From assembly GCA_947383645.1 (NCBI GenBank), contig CANDEH010000005.1, positions 1-61,133 on the forward strand: DNA of 61,133 bases. The letters are read 5' to 3'. The notes below the pieces were generated by a model. That model made no database searches. It was not told where the DNA came from and saw only the letters and a program-made list of their open reading frames with translations. The stretch's first letter is position 1. The number at the start of each line of letters is the position of its first letter. Origin of the DNA: an uncultured Clostridia bacterium (GTDB lineage: Bacteria; Bacillota; Clostridia; Oscillospirales; Oscillospiraceae). The position numbers and the translations under genes are program-made. Positions 32,950-41,484 of the stretch are shown here, piece by piece.

Positions 32950-33827
32950 TGCGCCGAAGCATGCTGTTTCTGCCGGGAAACAACCCCAATATGCTCATCA
33001 ACGGCAGCTGCCTGGGGGCCGACGCGGTCATCTTCGATCTGGAGGACGCCGTGTCCCCCGAGGAGAAGGACGCCGCCCGGATTCTGGTGCGCAACACCAT
33101 GCGCTGCCTGGACTTCCGCGGCTGTGAGATCATCGTCCGGGTGAACGCTGTGGACACGCCCTACTTCCAGAGCGACCTGGAGACCATCCTCCCCCAGGGG
33201 CCGGACATGATTCTGCTGCCCAAGTCCGGCACGCCGGAGGACGTGCGCGCCGCGGACGCCGCCATGACCCGGGTGGAGGAGCAACTGGGACTCACCCGTC
33301 GGGCCGCGCTGATGCCCTTGATCGAGACGGCCCTGGGGGTGGAGAATGCCTTCGCCATCGCCGCCTGCTGTCCCCGGGTGGAGGCGCTGTTTCTGGGCGC
33401 GGAGGACCTGACCGCCGACCTCCAGTGCAAGCGCACTAAGGGCGGGCGGGAGATCGAGTACGCCCGGACCCGGCTTGTGATGGCCGCCCGGGCCGCCGGG
33501 GTGGAGGTCTACGACACCCCCTTCACCGACGTGAACGACGACGAGGGCATGGAGGCCGACGCGGCCCTGGCCAAGGCCCTGGGCTTCTCCGGCAAGTCCT
33601 CCATCTCCCCCCGGCATGTGGAGACAATCAACCGGGTATTCAGCCCCTCGGCGGCGGAGATCCGGTACGCCTATGAGGTGATGGACGCCATCGCCCTGGC
33701 CCGGGAGCAGGGCAAGGGGGCCATCGCCCTCCACGGGAAGATGGTGGACGCGCCCATCGTCTCCCGGGCGGAGCGGACCATCGCCATGGCGGAGGCGCTG
33801 GGCATTGCAAGGGAGGTGACGGCATGA
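32949..33827 (+). CDS. citE: Citrate/citramalate lyase beta subunit (acyl-ACP lyase)
   Basis: 292-residue TIM-barrel lyase of the CitE family that cleaves the (3S)-citramalyl- or citryl-thioester on CitD to acetyl-ACP and the oxoacid. RRSMLFLPGNNPNM at the start, DAVIFDLEDAV for the Mg site, PLIETALGV and FLGAEDLTADL are conserved. ATG at 32949 is preferred to GTG at 32943 because of the TGATG coupling with citD. Overlaps citF by four bases. Confidence 0.93.
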   Translation: MRRSMLFLPGNNPNMLINGSCLGADAVIFDLEDAVSPEEKDAARILVRNTMRCLDFRGCEIIVRVNAVDTPYFQSDLETILPQGPDMILLPKSGTPEDVRAADAAMTRVEEQLGLTRRAALMPLIETALGVENAFAIAACCPRVEALFLGAEDLTADLQCKRTKGGREIEYARTRLVMAARAAGVEVYDTPFTDVNDDEGMEADAALAKALGFSGKSSISPRHVETINRVFSPSAAEIRYAYEVMDAIALAREQGKGAIALHGKMVDAPIVSRAERTIAMAEALGIAREVTA

Positions 33828-35236
33828 GCAAGGTGGTAAAGAGTCTGCGGGAGGCCATCGCCCTGGCCGGACTGAAGGACGGCATGACCGTCTCCTTCCA
33901 CCACCATCTGCGCAACGGGGACTACGTTCTGAACCTGGTGATGGACGAGATCGCCGGGATGGGGATTCGGGATCTGACGGTGAACGCCAGCGCCCTCTTC
34001 GATGTCCACACCCCGCTGCTGGGACACATGGAGAACCACGTGGTCACCCGCCTCTCGGCCAACTATATCTCCGCCGGCCTGGGGCGGGCCATCTCCCGCG
34101 GGGCGCTGGCGGAGCCGGTGGAATTTCGCACCCACGGGGGGCGGCCCCGGGACATCGCACTGGGCCGGACGCCCATCGACGTGGCCTTTATCGCCGCGCC
34201 CGCCGCCGATCCCATGGGCAACTGCACCGGCAAGACCGGCAAATCCACCTGCGGCAGCCTGGGCTACGCCTTCGCCGACGCCATGTACGCGAAGAAGGTC
34301 GTTGTCATCACCGACAATTTAGTGCCCTACCCCCTTCAGGGGTGGTCCATCTCCGAGAGCTATGTGGACTACGTGGTCCCCGTGGACGCCATCGGCGACC
34401 CCAAGGGCATCGTCTCCGGCACCACCCAGGTAACCCGGGACCCGGTGGGCCTGGTGATGGCGGCCCAGGCGGCCAGGGTGATCCAGGCCTCCGGGCTTTT
34501 GAAGGAGGGCTTCTCCTTCCAGACCGGGGCCGGCGGGGCCTCGCTGGCGGCGGCCCGGTTTTTAAAGGACATCATGATCCGGGAGGGCATCCAGGGCAGC
34601 TTCGCCTCCGGCGGCATCACCGGCTATCTGGTGGATATGCTTCGGGCGGGGTGCTTCCGCTCCCTGCTGGATGTCCAGTGCTTCGACCTCAGGGCTGTGG
34701 AGTCCCTGCGGGATGACCCCCGGCACCAGGAGATCTCCGCCATGCAGTACGCCGCGCCGGGGGAGCGGGGCGCGGTGGTGGACAGTCTGGACGTGGTGAT
34801 TTTAGGGGCCACGGAGATCGACACGGACTTCAACGTCAACGTCCACACCGACTCCAACGGATCCATCATGGGCGGATCCGGCGGCCACAGCGACACCGCC
34901 GCCGGGAGCAAACTGGCCATGATTATCGCCCCCCTGTTCCGGGCCCGCATGCCCATCGTCACCGACCGCGTCACCTGCATCTCCACCCCCGGCAGGGACA
35001 TCGACGTGCTGGTGACCCAGGCCGGCGTGGCGGTAAACCCGAAAAACACCGATCTGCGCAGCCGTCTGGAGAGCGCCGGCATACCCGTGGTGGACATCCG
35101 CGAGCTGAAGGAGCGGGCGGAGGCCCTCACCGGCAAGCCCCAGCCTCTCCCCCGGGGGGACCGGGTTGCGGCGAAGGTCATCAGCCGGGAGGGGGCACTT
35201 TTGGACACCATCCGCACCCTTCCCGAGAACGAATAA
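33824..35236 (+). CDS. citF: Citrate/citramalate lyase alpha subunit (acyl transferase)
   Basis: 470 residues. Exchanges acetyl on CitD for citramalate (or citrate), the first half-reaction. Family I CoA-transferase-like fold; GKTGKSTCGSLGYA, the VVITDNLVPYPLQGWSISE segment, and SNGSIMGGSGGHSDTAAG near residue 345 are characteristic of CitF. It is about 40 residues shorter at the N-terminus than typical CitF (about 510). Completes the citDEF set; the mesaconase genes follow 21 bases later. Confidence 0.94.
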   Translation: MSKVVKSLREAIALAGLKDGMTVSFHHHLRNGDYVLNLVMDEIAGMGIRDLTVNASALFDVHTPLLGHMENHVVTRLSANYISAGLGRAISRGALAEPVEFRTHGGRPRDIALGRTPIDVAFIAAPAADPMGNCTGKTGKSTCGSLGYAFADAMYAKKVVVITDNLVPYPLQGWSISESYVDYVVPVDAIGDPKGIVSGTTQVTRDPVGLVMAAQAARVIQASGLLKEGFSFQTGAGGASLAAARFLKDIMIREGIQGSFASGGITGYLVDMLRAGCFRSLLDVQCFDLRAVESLRDDPRHQEISAMQYAAPGERGAVVDSLDVVILGATEIDTDFNVNVHTDSNGSIMGGSGGHSDTAAGSKLAMIIAPLFRARMPIVTDRVTCISTPGRDIDVLVTQAGVAVNPKNTDLRSRLESAGIPVVDIRELKERAEALTGKPQPLPRGDRVAAKVISREGALLDTIRTLPENE

Positions 35237-35257
35237 CAGACAAGGAGGAGCAGCCAT

Positions 35258-36097
35258 ATGCGAGAGATCAGCGCCCAACAGATCACCGAGGCAGTGAAAC
35301 GGCTGTGCATCGACGCCAACTGCCATCTCAGCGGGGACATCAGGGCCCGCATCGCCCAGTGCCGCAGCCAGGAGACCTGGCCCCAGGCCCGGGAGATTCT
35401 GGAGCGGATCATGGAGAACTGCCAGATCGCCGACCAGCAGAACCAGCCTATCTGTCAGGACACCGGCGCAGCCTGCATCTTTCTGGAGATCGGGCAGGAG
35501 GTCCACGTCGCCGGCAGCATCACAGACGCTGTCAACGAGGGCGTCCGCCAGGGCTACGGCGAGGGGTATCTGCGCAAGAGCATCGTGGCGGACCCCCTCC
35601 GCCGGGTAAACACCGGGGACAACACCCCCGCCTTCATCTACTACGACCTGGTCCCCGGCGATCAGATCAAAATTACCGCAGCCCCCAAGGGCTTCGGCAG
35701 CGAGAACATGAGCCAAATTAAGATGCTCCGCCCCTCCGACGGTCTCCAGGGCGTGAAGGACTTCGTCCTGAAGGTGGTGGAGGCCGCGGGCCCCAACCCC
35801 TGCCCCCCCATCGTGGTAGGCGTGGGCATCGGCGGCACCTTCGACAAGGCGGCGCTGCTGTCCAAGCGGGCGCTGCTGCGCAGCGTGGAGGAGCGAAACC
35901 CCGACCCCTTCTACGCCCAGCTGGAGGAGGAGCTTTTATCCTCCATCAACGCCCTGGGCATCGGCCCCCAGGGCTTCGGCGGCCGGACCACGGCTTTAGC
36001 GGTCAACATCGAGACCCTGCCCACCCATATCGCCGGGCTGCCGGTGGCAGTAAACATCAACTGCCACGTAACCAGACACAAGACGGAGGTGCTCTGA
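35258..36097 (+). CDS. Class I fumarase/mesaconase alpha subunit (likely mesaconate hydratase)
   Basis: 279-residue 4Fe-4S hydro-lyase alpha chain of the TtdA/FumA-N family. Cysteines that hold the cluster are expected among ICQDTGAACIF (near residue 67), NPCPPIVVGVGIGG and NINCHVTRH. By family alone it could be fumarase or tartrate dehydratase. Between citramalate lyase and glutamate mutase genes it is best read as (S)-2-methylmalate dehydratase (mesaconase), converting mesaconate to (S)-citramalate. AAGGAGGAG precedes the ATG; the beta subunit begins one base after the stop. Confidence 0.9.
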   Translation: MREISAQQITEAVKRLCIDANCHLSGDIRARIAQCRSQETWPQAREILERIMENCQIADQQNQPICQDTGAACIFLEIGQEVHVAGSITDAVNEGVRQGYGEGYLRKSIVADPLRRVNTGDNTPAFIYYDLVPGDQIKITAAPKGFGSENMSQIKMLRPSDGLQGVKDFVLKVVEAAGPNPCPPIVVGVGIGGTFDKAALLSKRALLRSVEERNPDPFYAQLEEELLSSINALGIGPQGFGGRTTALAVNIETLPTHIAGLPVAVNINCHVTRHKTEVL

Positions 36098-36098
36098 T

Positions 36099-36656
36099 AT
36101 GCCGAACATTCGTATTCAAACGCCCTTCACCCCCCAGGACGCCCGCCGCCTCCGGGCGGGGGACAGCTGCCTGATCTCCGGTGTCATCTACACCGCCCGG
36201 GACGCCGCCCACAAGCGCCTGTGCGAGCTGCTGGAGCAGGGCAAGCCCCTCCCCATCGACCTCAGAAACAGCATCATCTACTTCGTAGGCCCCACTCCGG
36301 CCAAGCCCGGCCAGGCCATCGGATCCGCCGGCCCCACCACCTCCTACCGCATGGACGCCTACAGTCCCCTTCTCATCGCCCAGGGTCTCACCGGCATGAT
36401 CGGCAAGGGCAAGCGGGGCGCGGAGGTAGTAGAGGCCATGCAGGAGCACGGCGCAGTCTACTTCGGCGCCATCGGCGGCTGCGGCGCGCTGCTGAGCCGC
36501 TGCATCAAAAAGGCGGAAATCGTGGCCTACGAAGACCTGGGCGCCGAGGCCATCCGCCGCCTGGAGGTAGAGGACTTCCCCGCCATCGCAGTCATCGACA
36601 GCGCTGGCAACAACCTCTATGAGAGCGGGCGGAAGGCATACCTCGCGGCGAATTAG
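36099..36656 (+). CDS. Class I fumarase/mesaconase beta subunit
   Basis: 185 residues, the swivelling C-terminal half of class I hydro-lyases (FumA-C/TtdB). Motifs: YFVGPTPAKPGQAIGSAGPTTS (quoted as FVGPTPAKPG and SAGPTTSYRMD), MIGKGKRG and AIGGCGALLS. Forms the active enzyme with the preceding alpha subunit. Its stop codon (TAG, 36654-36656) is inside the first ATTAGGA heptamer of a repeat element, and the repeat may have replaced the original C-terminal codons. Confidence 0.9.
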   Translation: MPNIRIQTPFTPQDARRLRAGDSCLISGVIYTARDAAHKRLCELLEQGKPLPIDLRNSIIYFVGPTPAKPGQAIGSAGPTTSYRMDAYSPLLIAQGLTGMIGKGKRGAEVVEAMQEHGAVYFGAIGGCGALLSRCIKKAEIVAYEDLGAEAIRRLEVEDFPAIAVIDSAGNNLYESGRKAYLAAN

Positions 36657-36783
36657 GAATTAGGAGTTAGGAATTAGGAATGAACGCAAAGCGCCAGCCC
36701 TCCGTTCTTTAGGGAGCAAAGGCACCGCAGGGAAATCGGGAAGGTCCCCCACAGGGATCAATTCCTAATTCCTCATTCCTAAT
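36652..36783. repeat. Element bounded by inverted ATTAGGA heptamer arrays
   Basis: Direct heptamers ATTAGGA, ATTAGGA, GTTAGGA, ATTAGGA (36652-36679) and inverted TCCTAAT, TCCTCAT, TCCTAAT (36763-36783) flank about 83 bases. The organisation mirrors the GATAGGA element at 28533-28669. The left array starts in the stop codon of the preceding gene and the right one ends 20 bases before gntR. Confidence 0.9.
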
Positions 36784-36802
36784 TAGAAGAAGGCGGTGTT
36801 GT

Positions 36803-37771
36803 ATGAACCCAACCTACCACATCAACCCAGACCTGGACGTCCCCATCTACCGCCAGCTCTCCGACGCCATCCGCACGGCCATTCGGAAGGGGGAGCTGAC
36901 GGCGGGAGAGCAGCTGCCCACCGTGCAGGAGGTCACCGAGTCCCTGGGCGTGGCCCGGGGCACCATCAAGCGGGCCTATGACGAGCTGGAGCGGGCGGGG
37001 CTGGTGGAGAAGATACAGGGGCGGGGCACCTTCGTGCGGTACCAGCCCGCCAGCTCCGGCAGCCGGAAGGAGCAGGCCATGCTGGCTATCGACGCCATGC
37101 TGGACCAGCTGGAGAAGATGGGGCTGAGTATGGCGGAGATCAGCATCTTTCTCAACCTGAAGCTGCGGGAGCGGGCGGATCAGGAGGCCAGCGTCAAGGT
37201 GGCGGTGGTGGAGTGCAACCCGGAGAACCTCTCCCAGATGTCCGCCCAGCTCCGCCGCCGGGAGGGGGTGGACCTCTACGCCTACCCGGTGGAGAGCATT
37301 CAGGAGTACCCCTACCAGCTGGAGGACTTCGACCTGATCGTCACCACCGCCTCCCACGCGGGTCTTCTGGAGAGCGCCCTCTCCGCCAAGAAGCGCATCG
37401 TACAGGTGGCCCTGCGCCCCTCCCCCGCCTGCCTCTCCCGGATTATCAAGCTCCAACCCGGCGCCCGCCTGGGCATCATCGGCTACAGCCGCCGCTTTGC
37501 CCAGCTGCTCCACACCACCTGCCAGGCCTACGCCGAGGGGGTGTCCCTCTGCGACCCCATCACCGGCGAGAGGGATGCCGCCGCCTACCTCCGGGACAAG
37601 GACGCGGTGCTGCTGCCCGAGTCCTGGGAGAAGTACTTTACCGCGCAGACCGCGGAGGCCCTCCGGAACTTCCCCGGGGAGAAGATCCCCTGCCGGTACG
37701 AGATGGACGAGGGGTCCCTGCTGTATCTGGAGGCCAAAATCCAGCGGCTGCTGGAGGAGAAGACCATCTGA
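36803..37771 (+). CDS. GntR-family transcriptional regulator
   Basis: 322 residues. Winged helix at about 1-78 (PIYRQLSDAIRTAIRKGEL, LPTVQEVTESLGVARGTIKRAY, GRGTFV), of the YtrA-like type. The C-terminal 240 residues are an effector domain I do not recognise; it has Rossmann-like strands (VKVAVVECNPENL, DLIVTTASHAGLL, ARLGIIGYSRRF). It sits between the mesaconase/lyase operon and the glutamate mutase operon, and a GTATA-N6-TATAC palindrome overlaps the mutase promoter 66 bases after its stop. It is therefore the likely pathway regulator, perhaps sensing glutamate or a pathway intermediate. Confidence 0.88.
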   Translation: MNPTYHINPDLDVPIYRQLSDAIRTAIRKGELTAGEQLPTVQEVTESLGVARGTIKRAYDELERAGLVEKIQGRGTFVRYQPASSGSRKEQAMLAIDAMLDQLEKMGLSMAEISIFLNLKLRERADQEASVKVAVVECNPENLSQMSAQLRRREGVDLYAYPVESIQEYPYQLEDFDLIVTTASHAGLLESALSAKKRIVQVALRPSPACLSRIIKLQPGARLGIIGYSRRFAQLLHTTCQAYAEGVSLCDPITGERDAAAYLRDKDAVLLPESWEKYFTAQTAEALRNFPGEKIPCRYEMDEGSLLYLEAKIQRLLEEKTI

Positions 37772-37836
37772 CAGCGGCCCTCCTGTCCGGGGCAAGTCGG
37801 GACCGGGAAAAAATGGCGGAACTTCTCCATTGGTCC

Positions 37837-37865
37837 TTGACAAATGGTATAGACTATTATACTAT
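37837..37865 (+). promoter_or_regulatory. Glutamate mutase promoter with embedded GntR-type operator
   Basis: TTGACA (37837-37842), 17-base spacer, TACTAT (37860-37865). A perfect inverted repeat GTATA-GACTAT-TATAC (37847-37862) fills the spacer and touches the -10 box, a position expected for repression. The GT...TA...AC pattern suits GntR-type regulators. Confidence 0.75.
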
Positions 37866-37920
37866 ATAGGTACAGAACAATTTGCGCGGAACCTGCGAAT
37901 TTATGGAACGAGGTGCTGAG

Positions 37921-38355
37921 ATGGAGCAGCGAGAAAAAAAGGTCATAGTCATCGGCGTCATCGGGGCCGACGTACACGCCGTGGGGAACAAGATCCTCTA
38001 CCACGCCTTCACCGAGGCGGGGTTTGAGGTGGTAAACCTAGGCGTGATGGTCTCCCAGGAGGAGTACATCGCCGCGGCGATTGAGTCCAGCGCGGACGCC
38101 ATCGTCATCTCCTCCCTGTACGGACAGGGGGAGCTGGACTGCCGCGGGATGCGGGAGAAGTGCGATGAGGCGGGCTTAAAGGGCATTCCCCTGCTGGTGG
38201 GGGGCAACATCGTCATCGGCAAGCAGCGGTTTGAGGACGTGGAGCCCCGTTTCAAGGCCATGGGCTTCGACCGGGCCTTTCCCCCGGGGACCACGCCGGA
38301 GACCACCATTGCGGCGCTGCGGGAGCTGCTGCACATGGACGGTGGGGAGGGATGA
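37921..38355 (+). CDS. glmS: Glutamate mutase S (sigma) subunit, cobalamin-binding
   Basis: 144 residues (family about 137). Binds adenosylcobalamin base-off through D-x-H-x-x-G (Asp17, His19, Gly22 in GADVHAVGNKIL), with GVMVSQEEYI and LLVGGNIVIGK as further markers. With GlmE it rearranges L-glutamate to (2S,3S)-3-methylaspartate. ATG at 37921 is chosen (GAGG seven bases upstream); two in-frame ATG/alternative starts lie up to 39 bases earlier. Its stop overlaps glmL by four bases. Confidence 0.95.
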   Translation: MEQREKKVIVIGVIGADVHAVGNKILYHAFTEAGFEVVNLGVMVSQEEYIAAAIESSADAIVISSLYGQGELDCRGMREKCDEAGLKGIPLLVGGNIVIGKQRFEDVEPRFKAMGFDRAFPPGTTPETTIAALRELLHMDGGEG

Positions 38356-39743
38356 GGGCGGTCCTGCTCATCGACTTCGGCAGTACTTACACCAAGCTCA
38401 CCGCCGTGGACCTGGAGGCGGAGGCCCTTTTAGGCGTCGCGGCGGCCTACACCACTGTGGAGACCGACATCGGCGACGGTCTGGCGGCGGCCCGGCGGCT
38501 TCTGGACGCGCAGACCGGCCCGGTGGACTACGCGGCGTGCTACGCCTGCTCCTCCACCGCCGGGGGGCTCCGGATGGTCACCAGCGGCCTGGTGCCCGAG
38601 CTCACCGGGGAGGCGGCCAGGCTGGCCAGCCTGGGGGCCGGGGCCAAGGTGGCCGGGGTCTACGCCTTCCAGCTGACGGAGGACGACGCGGAGGACATCC
38701 GGGCCATGCACCCGGACATTCTCCTCTTAGTGGGGGGCACCGACGGAGGGAACACCGAGTGCATCCTCCACAACGCAGCCATGCTGGCCACACTCCCCCC
38801 GGACTTCCCGGTGATCGTGGCGGGGAACCGCACCGCCGCCCGGCAGTGTCAGCGGCTTTTGGAGGGGTTTGAGGTCCACATCTGCCCCAACGTGATGCCG
38901 AAGTTCGGCGTTTTAAACATCGAGCCCACTCAGAAGCAGATCCGGGAGATCTTCCTCCGGCGGATCATCCAGGCCAAGGGCCTGAGCAAAGCCTCGGCGC
39001 TGCTCTCGGACATCATGATGCCCACCCCCTCGGCGGTGCTCCTGGCCATGGAGCTGCTATCCAAGGGCTGCGAGGGGGAGAGCGGCATCGGGGATCTGTT
39101 GGCCGTGGACGTGGGGGGCGCCACCACCGACGTCTACTCCATCGCCGACGGCCTGCCCCAGCGAATGAACACCGTGTACAAGGGCCTCCCGGAGCCCTAC
39201 GCCAAGCGGACGGTGGAGGGGGACATCGGGATGCGCTACAGCGCCCAGGGCGTCCTGGACGCGGCGGGCCTCCCCAAGCTCTGCGCCCTCTCCGGCCTCA
39301 GCGAGGACCGGGTGACGGCCCTGCTCTCGGAGATTCGGGAGCACACCAACCTGGTCCCAGCGGCGGGGAGCGAGCTGGAGCGGCTGGACTTCGCCCTGGC
39401 CTCCTGCGCCGTGGAGGAGGCGGTGCGCCGCCACGCCGGCGCCATGACCGAGACCTACACCATGATGGGCCAGACCTTCGTCCAGGAGGGAAAGGACCTC
39501 ACCCAGGTGCGGCAGCTGGTGGTCACCGGCGGCAGTCTGATCCACGCCCGGCGGACGGAGGAGATCGCCGCCCACGCCCTGTACGACCCGGCGGACCCGG
39601 CCTCCCTCCGGCCCAAAGAGGCCGGCATCTGGGTGGACCGGCGGTACATCCTCTCCGCCATGGGTCTTCTCTCCGCCCACCATCCACAAACTGCCCTTAG
39701 AATCATGAAAAAGGAGCTTGCATATCATGGACATTCAGAATAA
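38352..39743 (+). CDS. glmL: Glutamate mutase accessory protein MutL/GlmL
   Basis: 463 residues of the MutL ASKHA ATPase family, usually encoded between the two mutase subunits and thought to reactivate or protect the B12 enzyme. Phosphate-binding motifs LIDFGSTYTKLTAVD at the N-terminus and LLAVDVGGATTDVYS in the middle are intact. Coupled to glmS by ATGA and overlapping glmE by 17 bases. Confidence 0.93.
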   Translation: MRAVLLIDFGSTYTKLTAVDLEAEALLGVAAAYTTVETDIGDGLAAARRLLDAQTGPVDYAACYACSSTAGGLRMVTSGLVPELTGEAARLASLGAGAKVAGVYAFQLTEDDAEDIRAMHPDILLLVGGTDGGNTECILHNAAMLATLPPDFPVIVAGNRTAARQCQRLLEGFEVHICPNVMPKFGVLNIEPTQKQIREIFLRRIIQAKGLSKASALLSDIMMPTPSAVLLAMELLSKGCEGESGIGDLLAVDVGGATTDVYSIADGLPQRMNTVYKGLPEPYAKRTVEGDIGMRYSAQGVLDAAGLPKLCALSGLSEDRVTALLSEIREHTNLVPAAGSELERLDFALASCAVEEAVRRHAGAMTETYTMMGQTFVQEGKDLTQVRQLVVTGGSLIHARRTEEIAAHALYDPADPASLRPKEAGIWVDRRYILSAMGLLSAHHPQTALRIMKKELAYHGHSE

Positions 39744-41175
39744 ACGCCTCTCCGACGGCGAGTTTGCCCAGCTGCGCCAGGAGGTCTTAAAGCAGTGGCC
39801 CACGGGCAAGGACGTGGACCTGGAGGAGGCCGCCGCCTACCACAAGGCCATGCCCGCCTCCCGGAACTTCTCCCGGAAGCTCCTCAGCGCCAAGCGGGAC
39901 GGGCGGACCCTGGTCCAGCCCCGGGCCGGCGTGCCGGTGATCGAGGAGCACATCAAGCTGATGCAGTACCTGGAGAAGGAGGGCGAGGCGGACCTGCTGC
40001 CCTCCACCATCGACAGCTACACCCGGCAGAACCGGTACGAGGAGGCGGAGAACGGCATCGCCGAGTCCATCCGCCTGGGCCGGGCCATGCTCAACGGCTT
40101 CCCGGCGGTGAACCACGGCGTGATGAACTGCCGCCGGGTGGTGGAGAGCGTCCGTGTCCCCATGCAGGTCCGCCACGGCACCCCCGACGCCCGGCTCCTG
40201 ACCGAGATCACCTACGCCGGCGGCTTCACCAGCTACGAGGGCGGCGGCATCTCCTACAACCTGCCCTACTGCAAGAACATCCCCATGGAGCGGACCATCC
40301 GGGACTGGCAGTATGTGGACCGGCTCACCGGCCTCTACGAGGAGATGGGGGTCTCCATCAACCGGGAGCCCTACGGCCCCCTCACCGGCACCCTGGTCCC
40401 CCCCTGCATCTCCCACGCCGCCGCCATCATTGAGGCGCTCCTGGCCGCGGAGCAGGGGGTGAAGAACATCACCGTGGGCTACGGCCAGTGCGGCAATCTC
40501 ATTCAGGACGTGGCCGCCATCCGCACCCTCCAGGCCCTCACCGACGAGTATCTGGAGAAATACGGCTATAGCGATGTGGCGGTGACCACGGTGCTCCACC
40601 AGTGGATGGGCGGCTTCCCCGCCGACGAGGCCAAGGCTTTTGGCGTCATCTCCTCCGGCAGCCTCACCGCCTCCCTGGCCAAGGCCACCAAGGTCATCGT
40701 CAAGACCCCCCACGAGGCGGTGGGCATCCCCACCATGGAGGCCAACGCCCAGGGTCTTAGGTGCACCAAGCAGGTGGTGAACATGTTCGCCGACCAGCCC
40801 TTCCACGACGCCCACGTGGCCGAGGAGGAGAAGATCATCCGCCTGGAGACCATGGCCATTGTGGACAAGTGCTTCGAGCTGGGGGAGGGCGACATCGCCG
40901 TGGGCGTCTGCCGGGGCGTGGAGGCCGGGGTGCTGGACGTGCCCTTCGCCCCCTGCCGCTTCAACGCCGGATTGATGCTCCCCTGCCGGGACAACAACGG
41001 CGCGGTGCGGATTCTGAACACCGGCCACCTGCCCTTCGACCAGGAGCTGAAGGACTTCCACCGTGCCAAGGTGGAGGAGCGGGCCGCCGCCGAGAAGCGC
41101 AAGGCGTCCTTCCAGATGGTCATCGACGACGTGTACGCCATCGGCAAGGGGCGGCTGGTCGGTCGTCCCCGCTAA
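39727..41175 (+). CDS. glmE: Glutamate mutase E (epsilon) catalytic subunit
   Basis: 482 residues, the usual size. TIM-barrel catalytic subunit binding glutamate; recognisable segments are QPRAGVPVIEEHIKLM, the VRHGTPDARLL substrate region, ITYAGGFTSYEGGGISYN and VGYGQCGNLIQD. ATG at 39727 has AAGGAG ten bases upstream, better spaced than TTG at 39718. It completes the mutase. The 309-base gap to the ammonia-lyase is filled by hairpin elements. Confidence 0.95.
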   Translation: MDIQNKRLSDGEFAQLRQEVLKQWPTGKDVDLEEAAAYHKAMPASRNFSRKLLSAKRDGRTLVQPRAGVPVIEEHIKLMQYLEKEGEADLLPSTIDSYTRQNRYEEAENGIAESIRLGRAMLNGFPAVNHGVMNCRRVVESVRVPMQVRHGTPDARLLTEITYAGGFTSYEGGGISYNLPYCKNIPMERTIRDWQYVDRLTGLYEEMGVSINREPYGPLTGTLVPPCISHAAAIIEALLAAEQGVKNITVGYGQCGNLIQDVAAIRTLQALTDEYLEKYGYSDVAVTTVLHQWMGGFPADEAKAFGVISSGSLTASLAKATKVIVKTPHEAVGIPTMEANAQGLRCTKQVVNMFADQPFHDAHVAEEEKIIRLETMAIVDKCFELGEGDIAVGVCRGVEAGVLDVPFAPCRFNAGLMLPCRDNNGAVRILNTGHLPFDQELKDFHRAKVEERAAAEKRKASFQMVIDDVYAIGKGRLVGRPR

Positions 41176-41182
41176 AGGATTT

Positions 41183-41440
41183 CGTTTGAAACCCGCTTCG
41201 CTGGGCTTTCAAACGAGAGAAAAGTTGTGTCGTTTGAAATCTTTGATTTCAAACGAGGATTTTATCTACGGGAGGCTTTTTTTCGGGAAGCGGCGGGGCC
41301 GATTCCCGAAAAAAAGGACCAAGCCGAGCGCGGCTTGCAGAGTGTTTTTCCGAGGACGCGGTCCCCGGAAAAACGATTTCAGATTTTTTGCGCCAGAGGC
41401 GCAAACTCCTTGCGGAGGGCACCCCTGCGGGGGGCTTTGA
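41183..41440 (+). repeat. Hairpin elements: family A leader hairpin plus family B copy 2
   Basis: Begins with arms CGTTTGAAA/TTTCAAACG around CCCGCTTCGCTGGG (41183-41215), then a family B copy (41231-41440) with the same hairpins and connectors as 11115-11325: CGTTTGAAATC/GATTTCAAACG, TTTTTTTCGGGAA..., GAGCGCGGCTTGCAGAGTG, TTTTTCCG/CGGAAAAA, CGATTTCAGA, TTTGCGCC/GGCGCAAA. Differences between the two copies are few and mostly in loops and connectors. Confidence 0.88.
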
Positions 41441-41484
41441 GATGAAATTGAGGAAAAAACGAACGTTAAGAAGGAGAAGATCAT

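Noticed and set aside
35258..36656. Annotation as fumarase or tartrate dehydratase
   Set aside because: The family allows it, but the surrounding glutamate mutase, methylaspartate ammonia-lyase and citramalate/citrate lyase genes make mesaconase the better reading; substrate remains untested.
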